Shown piece after piece: positions 43,391 to 52,676 of a stretch of DNA of 64,000 nucleotides (its first letter is position 1; each line of letters opens with the position of its first letter). Source of the stretch: Streptomyces sp. WM6386 (GTDB taxonomy: Bacteria > Actinomycetota > Actinomycetes > Streptomycetales > Streptomycetaceae); the NCBI RefSeq assembly GCF_000972385.1, contig NZ_JXTE01000001.1:186001-250000 (forward strand). Direction: 5' to 3'. The notes under the pieces are model-generated. The model did not search any database. It was given only the letters and a program-made list of their open reading frames with translations, and had not been told where the DNA came from. Made by a program: the position numbers and the translations under genes.

Positions 43391-44116
43391 ATGGAGACGC
43401 GTACCGCCCTGGTGACCGGAGCGGCACAGGGCCTCGGGCAGGAGTTCGCCGTCGCGCTGGCCGGGCGCGGCTACCGGGTCGCAGGGCTCGACCTCGTCCC
43501 GCAGCCGCAGACCGCGGCCCGGATCCTCGACTATGTGGAACTGGTGGGAGACGTCACCGACGAGGAGGTCGTCCGGGCCGAACTGGAGCGTGTCATCGAC
43601 CGGTTCGGCACCCTGCATGTCGTCGTCAACAACGCCGGCGTCTACCCGTCCAAGCCCTTCGAGGAGACGACCGCCGAGGAGTGGCGGCGCGTCCTGCGCG
43701 TCAACCTGGAGGCCCCGTTCCTGGTGACGCAGGCCGCGCTGCCCCATCTGAAGGCGGCCGGGTGGGGTCGTATCGTCAACATCGCCTCCGCGGCCGTGTT
43801 CACCGCACCGCCCACGATGGTCCCCTACGTCGCCTCGAAGATGGGCCTGATCGGCTTCACCCGCGCACTCGCCGCCGCGCTCGCCCCGTACGGGATCACC
43901 GTCAACGCCATCGCGCCCACCATGGTCCGCACCGCCACCGCCGAACGGACGGTCGGCGCGGACGGCGGCTTCGCGTTCGTGCGCGGCCGCCAGGCCGTCT
44001 CCCGCACCCAGGAGCCCGCCGACCTGGTCTCGACGCTGCTGTACGTGGTCGACGAGGGCAGCGGCTTCCTGACCGGGCAGACCCTCAACGTGTCCGGAGG
44101 GTCAGCCTACTTGTGA
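43391..44116 (+). CDS. short-chain dehydrogenase/reductase
   Basis: The 241-residue classical SDR has the nucleotide loop TGAAQGLGQE, NNAG (VVVNNAGVYP), catalytic Ser in IVNIASAAVF and YVASK (Tyr-x-x-x-Lys). All catalytic residues are kept, unlike the SDR at 14671. The Asp after the second strand (GLDLV) suggests NAD use. The position opposite an ABC sugar importer suggests a sugar, polyol or hydroxy-acid dehydrogenase. Its last 15 bp overlap the 3' end of the convergent MerR gene. Confidence 0.92.
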   Translation: METRTALVTGAAQGLGQEFAVALAGRGYRVAGLDLVPQPQTAARILDYVELVGDVTDEEVVRAELERVIDRFGTLHVVVNNAGVYPSKPFEETTAEEWRRVLRVNLEAPFLVTQAALPHLKAAGWGRIVNIASAAVFTAPPTMVPYVASKMGLIGFTRALAAALAPYGITVNAIAPTMVRTATAERTVGADGGFAFVRGRQAVSRTQEPADLVSTLLYVVDEGSGFLTGQTLNVSGGSAYL

Positions 44117-44827
44117 GGGGCCGGACGAGGTCGGAATCCATTCGCTGAGCTCCTCCTTCAACGAGCGCTGGAAGGTGGTCAGCAGCGCCTGCACCACGAT
44201 CGGATGCATATGGGCGGACAGCGACCTCACGTCCTGCGTGTCCCGCTCGGACACCTCTCCCCGGAACAGTTCCGCCAACTCGTGCGCCGCGGCCCGCGCA
44301 TGCTCGACGAGCACGGTGCGCGCCGCGAGGATCGACTCCAAGGACAGGGGTACGTCGAGCAGTTGGACTCCGAGCCGCAGCAGCCCGGAGTCGAAGTGAT
44401 AGCCGTCGCCGTCCGGCCGTACGACGTTCATCGCGGCCAGCCGCTCCACGTCCGTGTCGGTGAGCGACCGTCCCGCCCGCTGCTCCAGCTCCCCGCGTGT
44501 GGCGCTCTGCGCGGTGTCCGGTGCCCAGGAGGCCACGACCGCACGGTGGATCGCGAGGTCGTGCGGGCTCAGGCCCGGCGGCAGCTGCCGCAGATACCGC
44601 TCGATCGCCGCCAGCGTCATCCCCTGGTGCTGGAGCTCCTCGATCAGCGCGAGCCGGGAGAGGTGCTCCTGCCCGTAGTGCCCCACCCGCCGCGGACCGA
44701 TCACCGGCGGCGGCAGCAGCCCCTTGGTGCCGTAGAAGCGGACCGTGCGGACCGTGACGCCCGCCCGTGCGGCCAGCTCGTCGATCGTGAGGTCGGTCGC
44801 GTCGATCTCGCAGGGTTCGGTCGTCAT
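44102..44827 (-). CDS. MerR-family transcriptional regulator
   Basis: The 241-residue protein starts with a MerR winged helix (TIDELAARAGVTVRTVRFYGTKGLLPPP, then VGHYGQEHLSRL) and has a longer C-terminal helical region than metal-sensing MerR proteins. No metal-binding Cys set is seen. A small organic effector is likely. ATG 44827 is preceded by a divergent region shared with the macro-domain gene. The 3' end overlaps the SDR gene by 15 bp, so the two convergent genes may interfere transcriptionally. Confidence 0.88.
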   Translation of the reverse strand: MTTEPCEIDATDLTIDELAARAGVTVRTVRFYGTKGLLPPPVIGPRRVGHYGQEHLSRLALIEELQHQGMTLAAIERYLRQLPPGLSPHDLAIHRAVVASWAPDTAQSATRGELEQRAGRSLTDTDVERLAAMNVVRPDGDGYHFDSGLLRLGVQLLDVPLSLESILAARTVLVEHARAAAHELAELFRGEVSERDTQDVRSLSAHMHPIVVQALLTTFQRSLKEELSEWIPTSSGPSQVG

Positions 44828-44938
44828 GTGCAGCAGTATCGCTGTCTCACCAGTGCTGTGAAACCTGGCGAGCACCCCTGCCGATCATGCCTCCTGGCCC
44901 CGGAGGCCACTGTCAGTGGCGGCGCCTACGGTGGCGTC

Positions 44939-45427
44939 ATGTCGGAGATCACTTATGTCCGGGGTGACGCCACGACACCGTCGGTGAAGGGCGTCAAGGT
45001 GATCGCCCATGTCTGCAACGACATCGGGGGATGGGGAAAGGGCTTCGTGCTCGCGCTGTCGCGCCGCTGGCCGGCGCCGGAGAAGGCGTACCGCGCATGG
45101 CACCGCGACCGCGCGTCGAACGACTTCGGTCTGGGCGCCGTCCAGTTCGTGCAGGTCGAGCCCTATGTGTGGGTGGCCAATATGGTCGGGCAGCGCGGGA
45201 TACGCACCGGCAGCAAGGGCGTGCCGGTGCGCTACGAGGCGATCGACGCGGCACTGGAGAGGCTCGCGGTGAGGGCCACGGAACTCGGCGCCTCCGTGCA
45301 CATGCCACGGATAGGGTGCGGACTGGCCGGAGGCAAGTGGTCCCGTGTCGAGCCGCTCATCAGTGAGCGGCTGGTCGGGAAGGGGATCGCGGTCACGGTT
45401 TACGACCATGGGGAGGACCGGAGTTGA
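44939..45427 (+). CDS. macro-domain protein (ADP-ribose binding or hydrolysing)
   Basis: The 162-residue protein is a single macro domain (ITYVRGDATTP, VIAHVCNDIGGWGKGFVLALS, MPRIGCGLAGGKW). The IGCGLAGG loop resembles Poa1p-like ADP-ribose-1''-phosphate phosphatases and other small macro domains that remove or process ADP-ribose. The ATG spans 44939-44941. The gene begins a chain of five overlapping or nearly overlapping genes; its TGA overlaps the TTG start of the PfkB kinase. Confidence 0.9.
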   Translation: MSEITYVRGDATTPSVKGVKVIAHVCNDIGGWGKGFVLALSRRWPAPEKAYRAWHRDRASNDFGLGAVQFVQVEPYVWVANMVGQRGIRTGSKGVPVRYEAIDAALERLAVRATELGASVHMPRIGCGLAGGKWSRVEPLISERLVGKGIAVTVYDHGEDRS

Positions 45428-46359
45428 GCAGGGACACCGACGTTCTGGTACTGGGCGGCGCGGGCGTCGACACCATCGTGTACGTGCCGGAGCTGCCGTT
45501 GCCGTACGCCGACAGCTACATGATCGACTCCGGGATCCGCACCCGCGCGGGCCAGACCGGAGACTTCGTCGCCGTCGCTCTCAGCTCGCTCGGCCTGCGC
45601 ACCCACCACCTCGACATGCTCGGCGACGACCCCGAGGGCGACCTCGTGCGCGCCCTGCACCGGGACAAGGGCATCGCTCTCACCGCCGTCCCGCAGCCGG
45701 CCGGCACCAAGCGCGCGGTCAACCTCGTCAGCCCCGACGGCCGCCGGCTGTCCCTGTACGACACCAGCCGCGGCCACCCCGACGACCGACTGCCGGAGCC
45801 GACCGTCCGGGAACTCGCCACGGCCAGCCGGCACGCACATGTGTCGATCACCCAGCCCTGCGCCCACGCCCTGCCCGCACTGCGCGACTGCGGCGTGGGC
45901 ATCTCGACCGATCTGCACGACTGGGACGGCGAGAACCCGTACCACGAGCCGTTCGCGTACACGGCCGACGTGGTCTTCCTCTCCGCCACCGCCCTGACCG
46001 ACCCCGAGCGCACCATGCGCCGCATCGTCGAGCGCGGCCGCGCCGAGGTCGTCGTCGCCACCGCTGGGGCCCAGGGCGCATTTCTGCTGGCCGACGGCGA
46101 ACTGACCCGGATCCCCGCGGTCACACCGCCCGCGCCGGTGGTGGACTCCAACGGAGCGGGCGACGCCTTCGCGGCCGCGTTCCTGTACGGCAGGCTGACC
46201 GGCGAGCCCCCGCACCGGTGCGCCCTGTACGGCGCGGTGGCCGGCGCCCACGCCTGCACGGTGGCGTCGACTCGGACGGACGCGATAGGGCGGGAGACGC
46301 TGCGTACCCGTGTGACCGGTTATTTGCGTGAGCAGGAAGCGGGTACTCGGACGGTGTGA
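45424..46359 (+). CDS. PfkB-family carbohydrate/nucleoside kinase
   Basis: The 311-residue protein is a ribokinase-like sugar kinase: VLVLGGAGVD at the start, SGIRTRAGQTGDFVAVALSSLG (sugar site), and the catalytic DSNGAGDAFAAAFLYG with the active-site Asp. The TTG start is accepted because it overlaps the macro-domain stop (TTGA) and has GGGAGG upstream. With an ADP-ribose-processing neighbour, ribose or ADP-ribose breakdown products are attractive substrates; this is inference from context only. Confidence 0.9.
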   Translation: MSRDTDVLVLGGAGVDTIVYVPELPLPYADSYMIDSGIRTRAGQTGDFVAVALSSLGLRTHHLDMLGDDPEGDLVRALHRDKGIALTAVPQPAGTKRAVNLVSPDGRRLSLYDTSRGHPDDRLPEPTVRELATASRHAHVSITQPCAHALPALRDCGVGISTDLHDWDGENPYHEPFAYTADVVFLSATALTDPERTMRRIVERGRAEVVVATAGAQGAFLLADGELTRIPAVTPPAPVVDSNGAGDAFAAAFLYGRLTGEPPHRCALYGAVAGAHACTVASTRTDAIGRETLRTRVTGYLREQEAGTRTV

Positions 46360-46769
46360 GAAAGTCGCGCTGGATCGGAACGCTGATATTCCTGTCCACC
46401 TTCGGACTGGTTCTCGGCGGCTGCGGCGGTGCCGGAGAAAGGGCATCGGGAGCCTCCGCCGCGGCCACCGGATTCGAGCGCCTCCTGCGCTCCGACGATA
46501 CGAAGGGCCTCTGCGAGGCTCTCGCGCCGGAAACCCGCAGTGAAGTGGAGGAGTCCGAGAAGGCGAGCTGCGAGAAGGCGATCGCCGCGCTGGAGATTCC
46601 GCTCGGCGGCGAGACCCGCAGAACGGACGTCCATGGCCGACAGGCCCGCGTGGTGCTGGAGTCGGACACACTCTTCCTGTCGCGGTTCGCCGACGGCTGG
46701 AAAGTCGTCGCCGCGGGCTGCACCCCCCGCGCCGGCCAGCCCTACCAGTGCGAGATCAAGGGAGGCTGA
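46356..46769 (+). CDS. small lipoprotein
   Basis: The 137-residue protein has a lipoprotein signal (LIFLSTFGLVLGGC; lipid Cys near residue 23) and a small alpha+beta domain with three further Cys (KGLCEAL, KASCEKA, AAGC, QCEIKG). The pattern resembles Streptomyces proteins that resemble the DUF4878/NTF2-like fold. GTG 46356 overlaps the kinase stop (GTGA). The role is unknown; the context links a surface protein with a cytoplasmic macro/kinase pair and a membrane protein. Confidence 0.8.
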   Translation: MRKSRWIGTLIFLSTFGLVLGGCGGAGERASGASAAATGFERLLRSDDTKGLCEALAPETRSEVEESEKASCEKAIAALEIPLGGETRRTDVHGRQARVVLESDTLFLSRFADGWKVVAAGCTPRAGQPYQCEIKGG

Positions 46770-46775
46770 CGGCGT

Positions 46776-46859
46776 ATGCGGATCATGTTCACGACCTGTC
46801 TGCTGGTCGTCCTCTGCGGCCTCGTCTACTTCAGCGCCGTGGGGCTGATGAACCGATGA
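46776..46859 (+). CDS. 27-residue membrane peptide
   Basis: The frame encodes a 27-residue peptide, nearly all of it one hydrophobic segment (FTTCLLVVLCGLVYFSAVGL), between short polar ends. ATG 46776 lies 6 bp after the lipoprotein stop with GGAGG upstream, and its TGA overlaps the start of the next gene (ATGA). This tight fit makes it a likely real gene missed by length cut-offs. It may assist the following membrane protein. Confidence 0.7.
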   Translation: MRIMFTTCLLVVLCGLVYFSAVGLMNR

Positions 46860-47542
46860 CCACGAGAACGCGCGGATTCCTCCGCGACAACGGACTGGGC
46901 CTCGGATTCGGCTTCATATTCCTGCTGGCTCTCGTGGGACAGGCGATCGCGGGCCACGCGGAGTTCAACAACCAGCTGGCCACCGACGGGCTGGCCCAGG
47001 TCGGATTCGGCGAATACCTCATGTCGTCCGACTTCGCCGTCGACGTGACGGAGAACTGGCAGTCCGAATATCTGCAGTTCTTCCTCTACATCACCGCGAC
47101 CGTGTGGCTCCTGCAGCGGGGTTCCCCGGAATCGAAGGAAATGCGCAAAGCCGGAACGGAGTCCGACAAGGCCCAGCAGGTGGGCAGATACGCCCACCGG
47201 TATTCACCCCGCTGGGCCCGTGGGCATGGCGCCCGGCGGCACGTCTACTCGCATTCCCTCGGTCTGGTGATGGGCACGCTGTTCGCCCTGTCATGGCTGT
47301 CCCAGTCGATCACCGGTGTCGCCGCCTACAACGAGGAACAGCTCCGGCAGCTCCAGGCGCCCATCGGCTGGGGAAGCTACGTCGGTTCGGCGGACTTCTG
47401 GAGCCGGACCCTGCAGAACTGGCAGTCCGAGTTCCTCGCCGTGGCGTCCATGGCCATCCTGTCCGTCTACCTCAGACAGCGCGGCTCGCCGGAGTCCAAG
47501 CCGGTCGGGGCGGCCCACACCTCGACCGGAGTCGAAGGATGA
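46856..47542 (+). CDS. DUF6766-type integral membrane protein
   Basis: The 228-residue protein has four predicted membrane segments arranged as two similar halves: LGFGFIFLLALVGQAIAGH with FFLYITATVWLLQRGSPESK, then LVMGTLFALSWLSQSITGV with LAVASMAILSVYLRQRGSPESK. The ending QRGSPESK occurs in both halves, as does W.SE(YL/FL), which shows internal duplication. The function is unknown. The start overlaps the 27-residue peptide gene by 4 bp. It ends the macro/PfkB operon. Confidence 0.85.
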   Translation: MTTRTRGFLRDNGLGLGFGFIFLLALVGQAIAGHAEFNNQLATDGLAQVGFGEYLMSSDFAVDVTENWQSEYLQFFLYITATVWLLQRGSPESKEMRKAGTESDKAQQVGRYAHRYSPRWARGHGARRHVYSHSLGLVMGTLFALSWLSQSITGVAAYNEEQLRQLQAPIGWGSYVGSADFWSRTLQNWQSEFLAVASMAILSVYLRQRGSPESKPVGAAHTSTGVEG

Positions 47543-47707
47543 AACGGACCGCCCCCGCCATGGTCGGGGACCTGGGGCCCTAAGCGGCCGGGGCGCCCCG
47601 AAGGGGCGCGGGGCTGTATCGATCAGCGGCTCCGCCGCGGGGCGCGACCAGCCACGACGGCGCCGCAGACGAACAACAACCCGTCCACCGCACTTCCAGC
47701 GGAGCGC
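47543..47707. repeat. dispersed GC repeat between operon end and peptidase gene
   Basis: The stretch contains the stem GCGCCCC-GAA-GGGGCGC (47593-47609), then GGGGCTGTATCGATCAGCGG and CGACCAGCCACGACGGCGCC. This is the fullest copy in the window of the GC repeat also found at 25628, 30543, 54405 and 62041. It could end transcription from both sides. No gene is seen. Confidence 0.7.
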
Positions 47708-49210
47708 TCAGTGCTCGTGCACGTCGTTCGTCGCGGCGATCCTCTGCCACGACTTCGGCCGCACCGGCGGCGCCCCGGCCTTGGCCGTCCTGGCGATGGA
47801 CGCGTCGGCCGCCGCAGGGGCGGTGGGCTTCGACGGCTGGAACAGCCACGTGTCGAAGAGCGCCGACAGCGACTGCCCCGACACCTGCTCGGCGTACTCG
47901 CGGAAATCGGCGACCGTCGCGTTGCCGTACGCGTACTTCTGCGGCCAGCCCTTCAGGACCGCGAAGAAGGCGTCGTCCCCGATCTCGTTGCGCAGCGACT
48001 GAAGGGCCAGCGCGCCCCGGTCGTAGACGGCGATGTCGAACTGGTTCTCCGGCCCCGGGTCACCGGGCTTCACCGTCCAGAACGGGTCGTCGGCCGGGTG
48101 CGAGGCGTACACGTAGTCCGCGATCTCCTGTGCCGTGCCCTCGTCCTCGTGCTCGGACCACAGCCACTGCGCGTACCGGGCGAAGCCCTCGTTGATCCAG
48201 ATGTCCTTCCATCCGGCGACGGAGACGAGGTCGCCGTACCACTGGTGGGCCAGCTCGTGCACGACCACGGAGGTGTTGGAGCCGTTCGTGAACTGGCGCG
48301 GGCTGTAGAAGGGCCGGGTCTGCGTCTCCAGCGCGTACCCGGTGTTCGTGTTCGGCACATACCCGCCGAGCGCGTTGAAGGGGTACGGCCCGAAGTACTC
48401 GCTCAGCCAGTCGGCGACCTCCCCGGTCCGCTCGATGCTCGCCCGCGCCGCACCGGCGTTGTCGCCGAGGTCCTTGCTGTAGGCGTTGACGACCGGGATC
48501 CCGCTCTCGGTCCGGTCCGTCGTGATGTCGAACTTCCCGACGGCCAGCGTCGCCAGATACGTGGCCTGCGGCTTGTTGGACCGCCAGTTGAAGCGGGTCC
48601 AGCCGGCGCGTGAACTCGTCGACTGGAGCGTGCCGTTGGAGATGGCCTGGGTGCCGTCCGGCACCAGCACGGACACGTCGTAGGTGGCCTTGTCGAGCGG
48701 GTGGTCGTTGCTGGGGAACCACCACCAGGCGGCCTCGGGCTCGTTGGCGCCGACCCCGCCGTCCGGGGTGCGGTGCCAGCTGGTGAAGCCGTACGCCTGC
48801 TTCGACGACGGCACCCCGCTGTAGCGCACGACGACGGTGACAGCCGTGCCCTTCGCCAGCGGTGTCTTCGGCGTGATCTCCAGCTCGTGCTCACCGGACG
48901 TGGTGAACGACGCCTTCGCGCCGTTGACCCGCACCTCCTCGACGTCCAGCAGGAAGTCCAGGTCGAAGCGCGACAGTTCCTGGGTGGTGCGGGCCAGGAG
49001 GGTCGCCGTGCCCTCCAGTTCGTCCGTCGGCGGCTGGTACTTCAGCCGCAGGTCGTAGTGGGAGACGTCGTATCCGCCGTTGCCGTAGGCCGGGTAGTAG
49101 GGGTCGCCGATGCCCGGAGCGCCGGGGGAGTGGCTCGCGGCCGACGCCGGGATCGCCAGCAGGACGGACGCGGTGGCCAGTGCGCCGGGCGCGATGAGTC
49201 TGCGGTGCAC
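47708..49210 (-). CDS. secreted M1-family zinc aminopeptidase
   Basis: The 500-residue protein has a signal peptide (about 1-30), an N-terminal beta domain (SHYDLRLKYQPPTD) and a thermolysin-like domain with the zinc motif VVHELAHQWYGD and the second Glu in WINEGFARYAQWLW. The family exopeptidase GxMEN motif appears degenerate (GYALETQ). It removes N-terminal residues from peptides outside the cell. GTG 49210 has TTGGAG 6 nt upstream. It is divergent from a secreted dipeptidyl-peptidase, so both may serve peptide scavenging. Confidence 0.92.
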   Translation of the reverse strand: MHRRLIAPGALATASVLLAIPASAASHSPGAPGIGDPYYPAYGNGGYDVSHYDLRLKYQPPTDELEGTATLLARTTQELSRFDLDFLLDVEEVRVNGAKASFTTSGEHELEITPKTPLAKGTAVTVVVRYSGVPSSKQAYGFTSWHRTPDGGVGANEPEAAWWWFPSNDHPLDKATYDVSVLVPDGTQAISNGTLQSTSSRAGWTRFNWRSNKPQATYLATLAVGKFDITTDRTESGIPVVNAYSKDLGDNAGAARASIERTGEVADWLSEYFGPYPFNALGGYVPNTNTGYALETQTRPFYSPRQFTNGSNTSVVVHELAHQWYGDLVSVAGWKDIWINEGFARYAQWLWSEHEDEGTAQEIADYVYASHPADDPFWTVKPGDPGPENQFDIAVYDRGALALQSLRNEIGDDAFFAVLKGWPQKYAYGNATVADFREYAEQVSGQSLSALFDTWLFQPSKPTAPAAADASIARTAKAGAPPVRPKSWQRIAATNDVHEH

Positions 49211-49414
49211 GAAAGCTCCAAGTCGTAGGGGCACGAGGTCTGTTCGGAGCCTATTCATCACCTGTGGACGCAGGCGTGTCCACAGCCGCCCCTGTCACAC
49301 GATCGCCATTCGGCCGTCATGAGCGATCACGTCCCACGCACCTTTCCAGCCACATCCCGCCCGCCCCGATCGGCCCTCTTTTGCGCGGGAGTTGACCGCT
49401 GTACCGTCCGCGCC

Positions 49415-51370
49415 ATGCCGATACGCACGCGCTTCACGATCTGGAGATCGCTCGCGACGGCGGCCACCGCCGCCCTGCTGGCCACGTTCCTCACGCCCGT
49501 CGTCGCACAGGCCGCCCCGCGTGAGAGCCGACCCGTCTACTCGTACGAGAACGCGGTCCGTGAGGCCGTCTGGGTGGACACCGGACTCGACGGGGACGGC
49601 GACGGCAGGAGCGACCGTGTGGCCGTCGACATCGTCCGCCCCCGCGAACCCGCCCGGCAGGGCAGCAAGGTGCCGGTCGTCATGGACGCCAGCCCGTACT
49701 ACTCCTGCTGCGGGCGCGGCAACGAGGGCCAGAGGAAGACGTACGACGCGAACGGCGACGTCGTCCAGATGCCGCTGTTCTACGACAACTACTTCGTGCC
49801 GCGCGGCTACGCATTCGTCGGAGTCGACCTCGCCGGCACCAGCCGCTCCGACGGCTGCGACGACGTCGGCGGCCGCTCGGACGTCCTCTCGGCCAAGGCA
49901 GTGGTCGACTGGCTGAATGGCCGAGCCACTGCCTACACGAGCCGCACAGGGAGCGCCAAGGCCAAGGCCACCTGGACCAACGGAAAGACCGGCATGATCG
50001 GCAAGAGCTGGGACGGCACCATCGCCAACGGTGTCGCCGCCACCGGCGTCAAGGGCCTCAGGACGATCGTCCCGATCAGCGCCATCTCCTCCTGGTACGA
50101 CTACTACTTCCAGCAGGGCGCCCCGCTCTACGACTCCGGCCCCGACTGGCTGGCCACCTACGTCAACAGCCCGGACGCCCAGGCCAAGTGCGACGCCGTC
50201 CAGCAGAAGCTCATCGACGGCGCCCCGCGAACCGGCGACCGGACCGGCCTGTGGACCGAGCGGGACTACCTCAAGGACGCCTCCAAGGTGAGGGCGAGCG
50301 TCTTCGCCATCCACGGCCGACAGGACCTCAACGTCCGTATGCGGCACCTCGGCCAGTGGTGGGACGCCCTCGGCAGGAACGGCGTCGAGCGCAAGATCTG
50401 GCTCTCCCAGACCGGCCACGTCGACCCCTTCGACTTCCGTCGCGCCGAGTGGGTCGACACCCTGCACCGCTGGTTCGACCACGAACTCCTCGGCTACGAC
50501 AACGGCATCGACCGCGAGCCGATGGCCGACATCGAACGCCACCCCGACCAGTGGGTCACCTCCAAGACCTGGCCCCCGCGCGGCACGAGCCCCGCGACCC
50601 TGCGCCCCGCCCAGGGAACCCAGCCCGGCGTCGGCACCCTCGGCCTGACCCGCGACCGCGGCACCGAGACCTTCACCGACGACCCGGCGCTGAGCGAGAC
50701 CGACTGGTCCGCGCGGATCGACACGTCCACCCCGGAGAAGGCGGGCTTCACCACCGGCGCCCTCACCCAGGACCTGCGCCTGGCCGGCTCCTCGAAGGTC
50801 ACCGTCACCGCCACCCCGACCACCACGACGGCCCACCTCTCCGCCGTCCTCGTGGACCTCGGCCCCGCCACCATCCGCGACTACGCGACCGCCGGCGAGG
50901 GCATCACCACGCTGACCGACCGCACCTGCTGGGGCGCGAGCACCGCCGGTGACAGCGCCTGCTTCAAGGAGACCCGGGCCAAGACCGCCGACGTCGACTA
51001 CACGGTCGTCAGCCGCGGCTGGGCCGACCTCGGCACCTACGCCGACCCCGGCAAGGGCGTCCCGCTCACCCCGGGCAAGGCGTACACCATCACCGTCGAC
51101 CTGGCGGCCACCGACCATGTCGTCCCCGCCGGTCACCGCCTGGCCCTGATCGTCGCGGGCACCGACCAGGACCTGATCGACCCGCCGTCGACCACCCCGA
51201 CGCTCACGATCGACCTGTCCCGCACCTCGGCCCGCGTCCCGTTCGTCGGCGGCGCCTCGGCGTTCGCGCACGCCACGCAGGGCGCCGCCACCGCCGTACC
51301 GCGGACCGCGCCGCTCGACGGTGTGACGGCACCGCGGACCCTCCAGCGCGTCCCGGGGGCAGGCCGATGA
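49415..51370 (+). CDS. secreted X-Pro dipeptidyl-peptidase (S15 family)
   Basis: The 651-residue protein has a signal peptide (1-34, cut after AQAA), an alpha/beta hydrolase domain with Ser198 in GKSWDG, the Asp in GRQDLNV and the His in QTGHVDP, and a C-terminal jelly-roll domain (about 440-640). It removes X-Pro dipeptides. ATG 49415 is the family start. Its stop overlaps the start of the M14 peptidase gene (ATGA), so two secreted peptidases are made together. Confidence 0.92.
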   Translation: MPIRTRFTIWRSLATAATAALLATFLTPVVAQAAPRESRPVYSYENAVREAVWVDTGLDGDGDGRSDRVAVDIVRPREPARQGSKVPVVMDASPYYSCCGRGNEGQRKTYDANGDVVQMPLFYDNYFVPRGYAFVGVDLAGTSRSDGCDDVGGRSDVLSAKAVVDWLNGRATAYTSRTGSAKAKATWTNGKTGMIGKSWDGTIANGVAATGVKGLRTIVPISAISSWYDYYFQQGAPLYDSGPDWLATYVNSPDAQAKCDAVQQKLIDGAPRTGDRTGLWTERDYLKDASKVRASVFAIHGRQDLNVRMRHLGQWWDALGRNGVERKIWLSQTGHVDPFDFRRAEWVDTLHRWFDHELLGYDNGIDREPMADIERHPDQWVTSKTWPPRGTSPATLRPAQGTQPGVGTLGLTRDRGTETFTDDPALSETDWSARIDTSTPEKAGFTTGALTQDLRLAGSSKVTVTATPTTTTAHLSAVLVDLGPATIRDYATAGEGITTLTDRTCWGASTAGDSACFKETRAKTADVDYTVVSRGWADLGTYADPGKGVPLTPGKAYTITVDLAATDHVVPAGHRLALIVAGTDQDLIDPPSTTPTLTIDLSRTSARVPFVGGASAFAHATQGAATAVPRTAPLDGVTAPRTLQRVPGAGR

Positions 51371-52611
51371 TCCGAGCCCTCACGCTGAGCACGGCGGCCC
51401 TGGCCGCCTGCCTGGTCGCCATGCCGGCCCACGCGACCGACTCCCCGCCGCGCACCGGTTTCGAGCAGTCGAACGGTGCCCGCTGGACCGGCGAGACGGA
51501 GGAACAGGACTTCCTGGCGGCCGTCGACGCGGGGAGCGACCGGGTCTCCCTCGCCCGCATCGGCACGACGAAGCGGGGCCGCCCCCTCCAACTGGTCCGC
51601 CTGGGCAGGCAGGGCGCCCCGAACAAGGTGCTCCTCGTCTGCAGCCAGCACGGCGACGAGCCGTCCGGCCGCGAGGCCTGTCTCTCCAGGGTCCGCGACC
51701 TGGCGTACGCGAAGGACGCCGGCACCCGGCGCTTCCTGGACCGCACCACCCTGCTCGTCGTGCCCACCGCCAACCCCGACGGCCGGGCCGCCGACACCCG
51801 CGGCAACAGCGACGGCATCGACGTCAACCGCGACCACCTCGCCCTGCAGACGGCCGAGGGGCGGGCCCTGGCCGCCGTGATCCGCGACCGGCAGCCCGAT
51901 GTCATCTACGACCTGCACGAGTACGGCGCCACGCCCCCGTACTACGACAAGGACCTCTTCGACCTCTGGCCCCGCAACCTCAACACGGACGAGGCGGTCC
52001 ACGACGAGGCCGAGACCCTGTCCCAGGCGTACGTCCGTCCCGCCGCACAGCACGCCGGGTACACGACCGGCACGTACGGCATCTGGACCGACCCCGTCAC
52101 GGGCGATCCGATCAGACAGACCGCCGGTGACGGCCAGGAACGCATCCTGCGGAACATGTCCGGCATCAAGCACGCGGTCGGCCTGCTCATCGAGAGCCGC
52201 GTCGACGCGCTCGCGGACGTCGACGAGGCGACGAACAACCGGCGCCGGGTCAGCTCCCAACTGGCCGCACTGAAAGGCCTGTTCGGCTTCGCCGACGAGC
52301 GTCGCGGCCGGATCGAGGCGGCGACCGGCACGGCCCGTCACCAGGGCTGGGCCGACACCGGACCCGTCTACGTCGGCGGCGCCGACAACGACCCGCCCGA
52401 ACCCGCTGAGGTGATCCAGGACCCGCCCTGCGGCTACCGGCTCACCGACGCCCAGTACTCGCAGGTCAAGGACGAACTCGCCCTGCACGGAGTGAGGACC
52501 GAGGGCACCCACGTTCCCCTCCGCCAACCCCTGCGCGCCCTCGTCCCGCTGCTCCTCGACGAACGCGCCCCCTACCACCTCACGGCAGGGGAACCCGACA
52601 CCGACTGTTGA
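51367..52611 (+). CDS. secreted M14-family zinc carboxypeptidase
   Basis: The 414-residue protein has a signal peptide (1-23) and an M14 carboxypeptidase domain. Zinc ligands are His95 and Glu98 in QHGDE and His184 in YDLHEYG; the substrate-binding NPDG (137-140) and DVNRD are present. The catalytic C-terminal Glu is not easy to place. M14 enzymes cut C-terminal residues or bacterial cell-wall links. The start overlaps the dipeptidyl-peptidase stop by 4 bp. Confidence 0.9.
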   Translation: MIRALTLSTAALAACLVAMPAHATDSPPRTGFEQSNGARWTGETEEQDFLAAVDAGSDRVSLARIGTTKRGRPLQLVRLGRQGAPNKVLLVCSQHGDEPSGREACLSRVRDLAYAKDAGTRRFLDRTTLLVVPTANPDGRAADTRGNSDGIDVNRDHLALQTAEGRALAAVIRDRQPDVIYDLHEYGATPPYYDKDLFDLWPRNLNTDEAVHDEAETLSQAYVRPAAQHAGYTTGTYGIWTDPVTGDPIRQTAGDGQERILRNMSGIKHAVGLLIESRVDALADVDEATNNRRRVSSQLAALKGLFGFADERRGRIEAATGTARHQGWADTGPVYVGGADNDPPEPAEVIQDPPCGYRLTDAQYSQVKDELALHGVRTEGTHVPLRQPLRALVPLLLDERAPYHLTAGEPDTDC

Positions 52612-52676
52612 AGCGGCATCGATCAGTGGCACCTGTGGTACTCCGTAACCATGGTTTCCGGGAGAAGGTGCCGCAC

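Noticed and set aside
37081..45000. Secondary-metabolite gene cluster around the ThDP enzyme, SDR and regulators
   Set aside because: There is no polyketide, peptide or terpene synthase, and the set is better explained as uptake and catabolism of a small acid or sugar.
49295..51271. 658-residue minus-strand frame
   Set aside because: Shadow of the X-Pro dipeptidyl-peptidase gene; repetitive V/G/D/A composition only.
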